Shown here in pieces: positions 1-5,901 of a stretch of DNA of 22,955 bases. The notes below the pieces were generated by a model. The model was not told the DNA's origin, searched no databases, and worked only from the letters and a program-made list of their open reading frames with translations. The position numbers and the translations under genes are program-made. The stretch is from an uncultured Angelakisella sp. (lineage in GTDB: Bacteria > Bacillota > Clostridia > Oscillospirales > Ruminococcaceae), in the NCBI GenBank assembly GCA_910585535.1, contig CAJUFK010000044.1:1-22955 (forward strand), in the 5' to 3' direction. Every line of letters starts with the position of its first letter. The stretch's first letter is position 1.

Positions 1-811
1 CAGCCTCGGGGGTGCCGTTCTTGGCGAAGATGCCGCGGTAGGGGCCGTAGAAGCAGTCCACGTTCAGCTCGCCGGCGCACTCGGTGTTGGCGTACTCCTC
101 AATGGTCATCCGCTTCTCGGTGCAGGTCATAATGGGCTTCATGCTACCATCCCTAACCATACCGAGAACCTCGGCGGGGCCGACGCAGGCCAGGCCAACA
201 TGGTTGCCGATGACGTCGGAGTTCAGCTGGGAACCCTCGGAGTAACCCACGGCCTCGATCTTGTCGCCGAAGGCGGCGGTGACGCAGGCGCCGTCAAGAC
301 CGGTGAGGGACATAACGCCGCACTGGACCTTGCCGGGGTTGGCGTCAACGTACTCCATCAGCTCTTTGTAGTTGTTGTAGGGGGCATCCTTGCCGGCTAC
401 GAAAACGTTGCAGTCCCAAACGATGTTGTTGACAGGGGTGATGTTGCCGTAAACATCGAACTCAGTGGCCTTGGTAATCTGGGCCAGCATGGGGGAGGGG
501 GTGCAGAGCAGCCAGGTGTAGCCGTCGGCGGGCTGCTGGACCGCATACTGAACACCGGAGACACCGCCGGCGCCGGTGACGTTGTTTACCACAACGCTCT
601 GGCCCAGTTCCTTCTCCAGCTGGGTGGCGAACTGACGGACCGTGGTGTCAGCGCCGCCGCCAGCGCCCCAGGGGCAGACAATCTCGATCTTGCGCTCCCA
701 CTTCCACTCGCCGTTGGCGGGCTCGGCGTCGTTGCCGCCGTTGTTGCCGCCGCAGCCAACCATGGCAGCCAGCAGAGCCAGGACGCAGAGAATGCTGAGA
801 TACTTTTTCAT
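1..811 (-). CDS. TctC/Bug-family solute-binding lipoprotein (tripartite tricarboxylate transporter), 3' end cut by window
   Basis: About 270 residues are visible; the family is usually about 320-340, so the C-terminus lies beyond the left edge. The protein starts MKKYLSILCVLALLAAMVGC, a lipoprotein signal peptide with the lipobox cysteine at residue 20, so it should be anchored outside the membrane. After a Gly/Asn-rich linker comes IEIVCPWGAGGGADTTVR, the hallmark start of the TctC (Bug) fold, followed by GQSVVVNNVTGAGGV, which normally lines the ligand pocket. In this family the protein captures a carboxylate and hands it to TctA/TctB. No tctAB is visible; if present they would lie downstream, off the left edge. 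The ATG at 811 has GAGGAG upstream (complement of about 822-827). The gene is divergent from the LysR-type regulator, a common arrangement for such transporters. The ligand cannot be told from sequence. Confidence 0.9.
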   Translation of the reverse strand, partial: MKKYLSILCVLALLAAMVGCGGNNGGNDAEPANGEWKWERKIEIVCPWGAGGGADTTVRQFATQLEKELGQSVVVNNVTGAGGVSGVQYAVQQPADGYTWLLCTPSPMLAQITKATEFDVYGNITPVNNIVWDCNVFVAGKDAPYNNYKELMEYVDANPGKVQCGVMSLTGLDGACVTAAFGDKIEAVGYSEGSQLNSDVIGNHVGLACVGPAEVLGMVRDGSMKPIMTCTEKRMTIEEYANTECAGELNVDCFYGPYRGIFAKNGTPEA

Positions 812-885
812 GTTGTACACTCCTCATTTCTTTTCGTTCTACCCCTCATCAAAACCAAGGGTTCTCCAGGAGGGGACTATGGTAT

Positions 886-914
886 ATTATAGCGAAGTCT
901 TTCCAAAAAGTTAA
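886..914 (-). promoter_or_regulatory. Sigma-A promoter for the TctC-type gene
   Basis: On the minus strand a perfect -10 TATAAT (complement of 886-891) lies 17 bases from a -35 TTAACT (complement of 909-914, 4 of 6 to consensus). It sits about 75 bases upstream of the start codon at 811. Confidence 0.7.
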
Positions 915-1005
915 GTGTTATCTTTATTATAAAAAAATAATCAAAATGTTATGTCTGTGCAAAATTTGGAGGAACTATTTATATTGGCATCCGGTTATTG
1001 GTGTA

Positions 1006-1032
1006 TTCGACGAAGCGATTGTATGATTCGCT
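1006..1032. promoter_or_regulatory. Possible LysR-type operator in the divergent intergenic region
   Basis: TTCGACGAA (1006-1014) is a perfect small palindrome. It abuts AGCGA (1014-1018) paired with TCGCT (1028-1032). The site lies between the TctC promoter and the lysR leader, where a LysR-type protein would bind. Assignment rests on position and dyad symmetry only. The rest of 812-1314 holds the two promoters and the leader hairpin described separately. Confidence 0.25.
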
Positions 1033-1146
1033 AAAAGAATTTTCTATCCGTCTTTATTTTTCTGCTAATTTGCCGACTAATACCTTCCTTCTCTCCCTGT
1101 TTGACGTTTCTCTGGGGATCATCCCCTGCTTCCCCTTGACCTTATA

Positions 1147-1155
1147 TGGTATAAT
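1147..1155 (+). promoter_or_regulatory. Extended -10 promoter upstream of lysR
   Basis: TGGTATAAT is a perfect extended -10. No good -35 lies 17 bases upstream (TGCTTC at 1127-1132). Transcription would start near 1162, just before the inverted-repeat leader at 1167-1271. A second TATAAT (1288-1293) lies nearer the gene but lacks a clear -35. Confidence 0.5.
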
Positions 1156-1166
1156 GTCCGTAGAAC

Positions 1167-1271
1167 GGCCATGATACAGGATTTATCGGGCCCTTTTCCT
1201 CGTCCCTCCGGGACAACCGGAAAAGATGGCCAATGAGACCATTTCCCTTCGCTTCCTGGTATCATGAAGCC
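1167..1271 (+). other. Long imperfect hairpin in the lysR leader
   Basis: Three nested stems are visible. The basal stem pairs ATGATACAGG (1171-1180) with CCTGGTATCAT (1255-1265), with one bulged base. GGC (1167-1169) and GCC (1269-1271) extend it. Inside, GGCCCTTTTCC (1189-1199) pairs with 1219-1231 around a two-base bulge. At the tip GTCCC (1202-1206) pairs with GGGAC (1210-1214). No T-run follows, so it is not a simple terminator. It could be a structured 5' UTR, a DNA dyad or a mobile-element relic. I do not recognise a known riboswitch class. Confidence 0.5.
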
Positions 1272-1314
1272 AGCGGCAGCCCTAATATATAATAAGGTAT
1301 CAGAGGTGAGCAGA

Positions 1315-2247
1315 ATGAACCTCCGGCAGGCGGAACATCTTCTGGCAGTGTACGAGGAGGGCAGCGTCTCCCAGGCAGCAAACCGGCTGGGGATCTCCCA
1401 GCCCGCCATCAGCCAAACCATCCAGATGGCGGAGCGGGAGATCGGCATGAGCATCTTCCGCCGGGGTCCCCACGGGCGGGCCCTAACATACGCCGGGGAA
1501 AAGTACCTGGCCACCGCCCGGCAGCTTATCGCCCTGGAAGGGAGCCTGGACCGGGAGCTTCGGGAGCTGAGAGGGGAATCCCAGGGGAAACTGCGTATCG
1601 GCATTTCGGTGACCCGGGCCATGTTCCTCCTCCCCCAGGTCCTTCCCAACTTTTTGGAGCGCCACCAGGGGGTGGAATTGGAACTGGTGGAGGCGGGGAC
1701 CTCCGACCTGGACTTCCTTCTTCTGGACGGCCGGGTAGATCTGGCTTTTCTCCTTTCGGTGGAAAAGATCCACCCCGACCTGGAGTACATCACCCTTTGC
1801 CGGGACCAGCTGCTTCTCATCGCCGGGGCGGACACCGCCATCGCCCGCAGCCGCGCTCCGGGGGACACCATCAACATCCAGGAGGCCCGGGACGAGGCCT
1901 TTATCTCCCTGCTCCCCGGCCACGGGGTCCGATCCCTCCAGGACCGCATCTTTTACGACAACCGGATGTCCCCCCGGATCCTGATGGAGACCAGCAGCCC
2001 CGAGGTTGCCCGGCGGCTGGCTATCGTCTGCGGGGCGGTGGCCCTTTTCCCGGAAACGTTGATGCCCCCGGAGGCCTCTGACAGCAGCCCGGCGGGGGTC
2101 TGGTTCCGGGTGGGGGGAAACCACTACCTCCGGGACTTCTTCCTCTGCTACCCCAAAAACACCTTCCTGCCCCAGTACATACAGGATTTCATCGCCGCCA
2201 CCCGGGATTATTTCCGGGAGCGGTACACCAGGGCCATTCCGGATTGA
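1315..2247 (+). CDS. LysR-family transcriptional regulator
   Basis: 310 residues, normal for the family. Residues 1-60 form the LysR winged helix-turn-helix (MNLRQAEHLLAVYEEGSVSQ, then AANRLGISQPAISQTI), and FRRGPHGRALTYAGEKYL marks the wing. The remainder is a periplasmic-binding-protein-like effector domain starting near residue 90 (GKLRIGISVTRAMFLLPQVL). I place the start at 1315 rather than 1264 because the LysR domain begins there and AGAGGTG precedes it at good spacing; the upstream extension has no homology. Divergence from the TctC-type gene suggests it controls that transporter, with the imported carboxylate or a metabolite as coinducer (inference). It lies downstream of an unusual inverted-repeat leader. 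Confidence 0.93.
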   Translation: MNLRQAEHLLAVYEEGSVSQAANRLGISQPAISQTIQMAEREIGMSIFRRGPHGRALTYAGEKYLATARQLIALEGSLDRELRELRGESQGKLRIGISVTRAMFLLPQVLPNFLERHQGVELELVEAGTSDLDFLLLDGRVDLAFLLSVEKIHPDLEYITLCRDQLLLIAGADTAIARSRAPGDTINIQEARDEAFISLLPGHGVRSLQDRIFYDNRMSPRILMETSSPEVARRLAIVCGAVALFPETLMPPEASDSSPAGVWFRVGGNHYLRDFFLCYPKNTFLPQYIQDFIAATRDYFRERYTRAIPD

Positions 2248-2285
2248 GGCTTTTGTGTGTTTGTCTTGACCTTTGCCTCTTTTTT
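2246..2285 (+). terminator. Weak terminator-like element after lysR
   Basis: GAGGC (2246-2250, overlapping the stop codon) pairs with GCCTC (2275-2279), followed by six T. The 24-base loop makes it weak. Confidence 0.3.
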
Positions 2286-2303
2286 GCCTTCCAAAAAACA
2301 GGC

Positions 2304-2332
2304 TTGACGAGCCGCCCCAAAAGGGATATAAT
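2304..2332 (+). promoter_or_regulatory. Consensus promoter of the tRNA-Thr gene
   Basis: TTGACG (2304-2309), 17 bases, then TATAAT (2327-2332). It lies 20 bases ahead of the tRNA and is one of the strongest promoters in the window. Confidence 0.85.
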
Positions 2333-2352
2333 AGGCGGGTAGTTTTTTGTAG

Positions 2353-2428
2353 GCTGGAGTGGCTCAGTTGGTAGAGCAGCTGATTCGTAATCAGCAGGTC
2401 GTGGGTTCGAGTCCCATCTCCAGCTCCA
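2353..2428 (+). tRNA. tRNA-Thr (anticodon CGT)
   Basis: A complete 76-base cloverleaf. The acceptor stem is GCTGGAG (2353-2359) with CTCCAGC (2418-2424), discriminator T2425 and an encoded CCA (2426-2428). The D arm is GCTC with GAGC around AGTTGGTA. The anticodon stem GCTGA/TCAGC (2379-2383, 2391-2395) holds loop TTCGTAA, with anticodon CGT at 2386-2388 reading ACG. The T arm carries GGTTCGAGTCC. It is a single gene, immediately followed by a hairpin and a 62-bp tandem repeat array. Confidence 0.98.
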
Positions 2429-2432
2429 GTGG

Positions 2433-2448
2433 GCAAGCGCCCGCTTGC
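2433..2448 (+). terminator. Hairpin just downstream of tRNA-Thr
   Basis: GCAAGC (2433-2438) pairs with GCTTGC (2443-2448) around a four-base loop, five bases after the CCA end. There is no T-run, so it may mark transcript processing rather than intrinsic termination. Confidence 0.35.
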
Positions 2449-2450
2449 AC

Positions 2451-2760
2451 ACCCTGCCCGGCGCTTTGCGCCTTGGCCTTGTGCGGTGTCTTGGCTCGTG
2501 CCTGGAGTCCAGACCCTGCCCGGCGCTTCGCGCCTTGGCCTTGTGCGGCGTCTTGGCCAGTGCCTGGAGTCCAGACCCTGCCCGGCGCTTCGCGCCTTGA
2601 CCTTGTGCGGCGTCTTGGCCAGTGCCTGGAGTCCAGACCCTGCCCGGCGCTTCGCGCCTTGGACTTGTGCGATGTCTTGGCTCGTGCCTGGAGTCCAGAC
2701 CCTGCCCGGCGCTTCGCGCCTTGGACTTGTGCGATGTCTTAGCTTGTGCCTGGAGTCCTG
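2451..2760. repeat. Five tandem copies of a 62-bp repeat
   Basis: Copies start at 2451, 2513, 2575, 2637 and 2699, each exactly 62 bases. Every unit has two perfect palindromes: GGCGC-TTC-GCGCC (TTT loop in copy 1) and, except in the last copy where TCCAG is TCCTG, CTGGA-G-TCCAG. Copies differ at a few sites in a mosaic way: CTCG in 1 and 4 against CCAG in 2 and 3; GGACTTGTGCGAT in 4 and 5 against GGCCTTGTGCGG in 1 and 2. That pattern fits unequal exchange or conversion. All frames stay open on both strands because of composition, but 62 is not a multiple of three, so this is not a protein repeat. Confidence 0.95.
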
Positions 2761-2800
2761 TGTTGGTTTGGGGCAATGCCTTGCAACATTCCCTTGAAAG

Positions 2801-2842
2801 GCCCTGCTTTGCCGGCGTCCTTTCTATCCGGACGCGCAGGGC
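2801..2842 (+). other. Inverted repeat between the tandem array and the T-box leader
   Basis: GCCCTGC (2801-2807) pairs with GCAGGGC (2836-2842), and GCGTCC (2815-2820) with GGACGC (2830-2835), leaving a seven-base bulge on one side. No T-run follows on the plus strand. It might end the upstream transcript or insulate the T-box RNA. I see no clear promoter between 2760 and the T-box. Confidence 0.45.
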
Positions 2843-2859
2843 ATCCGCTTAACAACCGA

Positions 2860-3092
2860 ACATCGTTTACCGACGGTGAAAAGGAGCAGTACCCGTATCC
2901 CCCGAGGCGCAGAGAGCGGCCGCTTTGGTGCAAGGCCGACCCGGGGCACGGCGAAGTCGCCTTGGAGTCCCGGGTCCGAGGGGCCTTGTCCCCCAGGTTC
3001 CGGCGTTTCGCCCCACGTTACCGGGGCCAAAGCTGCGCGCTTTGTTTTTCTTTGGGAGAAAGCGCGAAACCAGGTGGTACCGCGCTTTTTTG
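2860..3092 (+). promoter_or_regulatory. T-box leader (tRNA-Val responsive) of valS
   Basis: Stem I elements occur in order: GGAGCAGTA near 2882-2890, AGAGAG near 2911, the GGTG element near 2927, then the specifier loop GAAGTCGCCTTGGAGT. The specifier GTC at 2956-2958 is a valine codon. The T-box AGGTGGTACCGCG is at 3072-3084, with TGGT (3075-3078) able to pair with the ACCA end of tRNA-Val. A terminator follows. By T-box logic, uncharged tRNA-Val stabilises the antiterminator and lets RNA polymerase read into valS. The 5' boundary is approximate and no good promoter could be placed. Confidence 0.93.
3059..3091 (+). terminator. T-box intrinsic terminator
   Basis: AAAGCGCG (3059-3066) pairs with the CGCGCTTT run starting at 3081, followed by the T-run to 3091. 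The left part of the loop and the right arm contain the T-box sequence, so terminator and antiterminator are mutually exclusive. Confidence 0.85.
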
Positions 3093-3102
3093 TGTTTGAG
3101 GA

Positions 3103-3146
3103 AAGGCGTCCTGTTGTCTGTGAGACCATAGACAGCAGGACGCCTT
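3103..3146 (+). other. 17-bp hairpin between the T-box terminator and valS
   Basis: The arm 3103-3119 (AAGGCGTCCTGTTGTCT) pairs with 3130-3146 along 17 base pairs, one of them G-U in RNA, around a 10-base loop. It ends about 40 bases before the valS start and has no T-run. It lies on read-through transcripts only, so it may protect the 5' end of processed valS mRNA or act on translation. Confidence 0.6.
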
Positions 3147-3186
3147 CATTTATACGAAAGCACAGCCGTGAAAGGAGAAGGATACA

Positions 3187-5817
3187 ATGGCAAGAGAACT
3201 GGCAAAGGTCTATGATCCCAAATCGGTGGAGGACCGCACCTACGCCTTCTGGCAGGAGGGGAACTTCTTCCATGCCAAGGTAGACCCGGAAAAGGAGCCC
3301 TACACCATCGTTATCCCGCCCCCCAACATCACCGGGCAGCTGCACATGGGCCATGCCCTGGACGAGACCCTCCAGGATGTCCTCATCCGCTGGCGGCGGA
3401 TGCAGGGGTACAGCGCCCTGTGGCTCCCCGGCACCGACCACGCCTCCATCGCCACCGAGGCCAAGATCGTGGCCGCCATGGAGGAGGAGGGCCTGACCAA
3501 GGAGGACCTGGGCCGGGAGAAGTTCCTGGAACGGGCCTGGGCCTGGAAGGAGAAGTACGGCGGGCGCATCGTGGAGCAGCTGAAAAAGCTGGGCTCCTCC
3601 TGCGACTGGGAGCGGGAGCGGTTCACCCTGGACGAGGGGTGCAGCAAGGCGGTTCGGGAGGTGTTCTGCCGTCTGTACGAAAAGGGCCTCATCTACCGGG
3701 GGGAGCGAATCATCAACTGGTGTCCCCACTGCCACACCTCCATTTCGGACATCGAGGTGGAATACGAGGACAAGGCCGGGCACTTCTGGCACGTCCGCTA
3801 CCCCATCGTGGGGATGGAGGGGCAGTATATCGAGATCGCCACCACCCGGCCCGAGACCATGCTGGGGGACACCGCCGTGGCTGTGAATCCCGAGGACGAG
3901 CGGTATCGGGACCTGGTGGGCAAGATGCTGCTGCTGCCCCTGGTAAACAAGGAGATCCCCCTTATCGCCGACCCCTACGTAGAACAGGAGTTCGGCACCG
4001 GCTGTGTCAAGATCACCCCCGCCCACGACCCCAACGACTACGAGGTGGGGCTGCGCCACGACCTGCCCATCATCAACATCATGAACGAGGACGGCACCAT
4101 CAACGAAAAGGGCGGCAAGTACGCCGGCATGGACCGGTACGCCGCCCGGAAAGCCATCGTGGCCGACCTGGAGGCCCAGGGGTACCTGGTCCGCATCGAG
4201 GACTACAGCCACAACGTGGGCTGCTGCCAGCGGTGCGGCACCACCGTGGAGCCCCTGGTCTCCAAGCAGTGGTTCGTCAGGATGGAGCCTTTGGCCAAGC
4301 CCGCTATCCAGGCGGTGAAAACCGGGGAGACCAAATTCGTCCCCGAGCGGTTCGACAAGACCTACTTCCACTGGATGGAGAACATCAAGGATTGGTGCAT
4401 CAGCCGCCAGCTGTGGTGGGGGCACCGGATCCCCGCCTGGTACTGCCAGGACTGCGGGGAGGTCATCGTGGCCCGGGAGGCCCCCCACAGCTGCCCCAAG
4501 TGCGGCAGCCAGAAGTTGGAGCAGGACCCCGACACCCTGGACACCTGGTTCTCCTCCGCCCTGTGGCCCTTTTCCACCCTGGGCTGGCCGGATGACACCC
4601 CGGAGCTGCGGTACTTCTACCCCACCGACACCCTGGTGACCGGGTACGACATCATTTTCTTCTGGGTGGCCCGGATGATCTTCTCCGGCTGCGAGCAGAT
4701 GGGCAAGACCCCCTTTGACACCGTTCTCATCCACGGGCTGGTCCGGGACGCCCAGGGGCGGAAGATGTCGAAATCCCTGGGCAACGGCATCGATCCCCTG
4801 GAGATCATCGATCAGTACGGGGCGGACACCCTCCGCTTCGCCCTGGCCACCGGCAACAGCCCCGGCAACGATATGCGGTTCTCCGACGAGAAGGTAAAGG
4901 CCAGCCGGAACTTCGCCAACAAGATCTGGAACGCCAGCCGGTTCATCCTGATGAATCTGGACGAGAGCATCACCGAAGCCAAGCTTCCCGACAGGCTGGA
5001 AACCGAGGACAAGTGGGTGGTAAGCCTTTACAACACCCTGGTCCGGGAGGTCACCGACAACCTGGAGCGGTTTGAGCTGGGCATTGCCGTCCAGAAGCTT
5101 TACGACTTCATCTGGGACATCCTCTGCGACTGGTATATCGAGCTGTGCAAGACCCGGCTCCAAGTCGGGGGTGAAACAGCCAAAAACGCCCAAAAGGTAC
5201 TGGTCTGCGTCATGGGGAACACCCTCAAACTGCTGCATCCCTTCATGCCCTTTATCACCGAGGAGATCTGGCAGTCCCTGCCCCACGCCGGGGAGGGCCC
5301 CAGCATCATGGTGGCCAACTGGCCGTCGTTTGACGAAGCCCTCTCCTTCCCCCAGGAGGAGGCGGACTTCCAGAAGGTGATGGACGTCATCAAGGCGGTC
5401 CGGAACCGCCGGGCGGAGATGAACGTTCCCCCAGCCAAGAAGGCCAAGGTCTGCATCGAAACGGCGGAGCCGGAGGTATTCCGGGCTGGGGCCCCCTTCC
5501 TGGAGCGTCTGGCGTCGGCCTCCTCGGTAGAGGTGGCGGAGAAGTTCGACCTTCCCGGTGCGGTGCAGGTGGTAACTCCGGCGGCCAAGGCCCTCATCCC
5601 CATGGACGAGCTCATCGACAAGGAGAAGGAGCTGGCCCGTCTCCAGAAGGAGAAGGAGAAGTGCCTTAGCGACATCGCCTTTGTGGAGAAGAAGCTGAAA
5701 AACGAGGCCTTTGTTGCCAAGGCCCCCGCCCAGGTGGTAGAAGCCGAGCGGAAGAAGATCGAGGTAAGCCGCCAGCACCTGGCGAAGCTGGAGGAATCCA
5801 TCGCGGCCCTGGGGTGA
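3187..5817 (+). CDS. valS: Valyl-tRNA synthetase
   Basis: 876 residues, the normal size for a bacterial ValRS; it charges tRNA-Val in the cytoplasm. The class I signatures are HMGH at residues 53-56 (PPPNITGQLHMGHALD) and KMSKS at 526-530. The CP1 editing domain spans roughly residues 190-340 and contains TTRPETMLGDTAVAV. Cysteine pairs at C420/C423 and C436/C439 (CQDCG, CPKCG) resemble a zinc ribbon. The anticodon-binding domain follows KMSKS, and the last 70 or so residues form the typical charged coiled-coil (DKEKELARLQKEKEKCL). The ATG has AAAGGAG upstream. It is controlled by the valine T-box leader and ends at a GC-rich terminator, so it appears monocistronic. Confidence 0.99.
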   Translation: MARELAKVYDPKSVEDRTYAFWQEGNFFHAKVDPEKEPYTIVIPPPNITGQLHMGHALDETLQDVLIRWRRMQGYSALWLPGTDHASIATEAKIVAAMEEEGLTKEDLGREKFLERAWAWKEKYGGRIVEQLKKLGSSCDWERERFTLDEGCSKAVREVFCRLYEKGLIYRGERIINWCPHCHTSISDIEVEYEDKAGHFWHVRYPIVGMEGQYIEIATTRPETMLGDTAVAVNPEDERYRDLVGKMLLLPLVNKEIPLIADPYVEQEFGTGCVKITPAHDPNDYEVGLRHDLPIINIMNEDGTINEKGGKYAGMDRYAARKAIVADLEAQGYLVRIEDYSHNVGCCQRCGTTVEPLVSKQWFVRMEPLAKPAIQAVKTGETKFVPERFDKTYFHWMENIKDWCISRQLWWGHRIPAWYCQDCGEVIVAREAPHSCPKCGSQKLEQDPDTLDTWFSSALWPFSTLGWPDDTPELRYFYPTDTLVTGYDIIFFWVARMIFSGCEQMGKTPFDTVLIHGLVRDAQGRKMSKSLGNGIDPLEIIDQYGADTLRFALATGNSPGNDMRFSDEKVKASRNFANKIWNASRFILMNLDESITEAKLPDRLETEDKWVVSLYNTLVREVTDNLERFELGIAVQKLYDFIWDILCDWYIELCKTRLQVGGETAKNAQKVLVCVMGNTLKLLHPFMPFITEEIWQSLPHAGEGPSIMVANWPSFDEALSFPQEEADFQKVMDVIKAVRNRRAEMNVPPAKKAKVCIETAEPEVFRAGAPFLERLASASSVEVAEKFDLPGAVQVVTPAAKALIPMDELIDKEKELARLQKEKEKCLSDIAFVEKKLKNEAFVAKAPAQVVEAERKKIEVSRQHLAKLEESIAALG

Positions 5818-5840
5818 GGTTGCCCCGGAGGATATAGGAA

Positions 5841-5890
5841 ACCCCCGCCTCCGTTGGAACGAGATGTTCCGGCGGGGGCGGGGGTGTTTT
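5841..5890 (+). terminator. Terminator of valS, possibly shared with the convergent gene
   Basis: ACCCCCGCC starting at 5841 pairs with the GGCGGGGGT-type run ending near 5885. GGAAC (5856-5860) and GTTCC (5866-5870) form the tip, then GTTTT follows. The minus-strand side is T-poor, but the convergent lipoprotein gene ends only 11 bases away. Confidence 0.85.
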
Positions 5891-5901
5891 GTGGTCATCC
5901 T

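Noticed and set aside
1119..1949. A 276-codon Arg/Ser-rich minus-strand frame over lysR
   Set aside because: It is antisense to the clear LysR domain and has a biased, low-complexity product.
2451..2760. CRISPR array
   Set aside because: Units are contiguous 62-mers without unique spacers, and no cas genes are nearby.
2189..2776. A 195-codon minus-strand frame with a repetitive product ending in a WDSNPRPADYESAALPTEPL-like stretch
   Set aside because: That stretch is the antisense of tRNA-Thr, a known annotation artefact. The rest is the non-coding 62-bp array read in shifting frames.
2824..5898. A 1024-codon open frame antisense to valS
   Set aside because: valS is certain, and long antisense frames are expected in GC-rich coding DNA. 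The frame also runs through the T-box leader.
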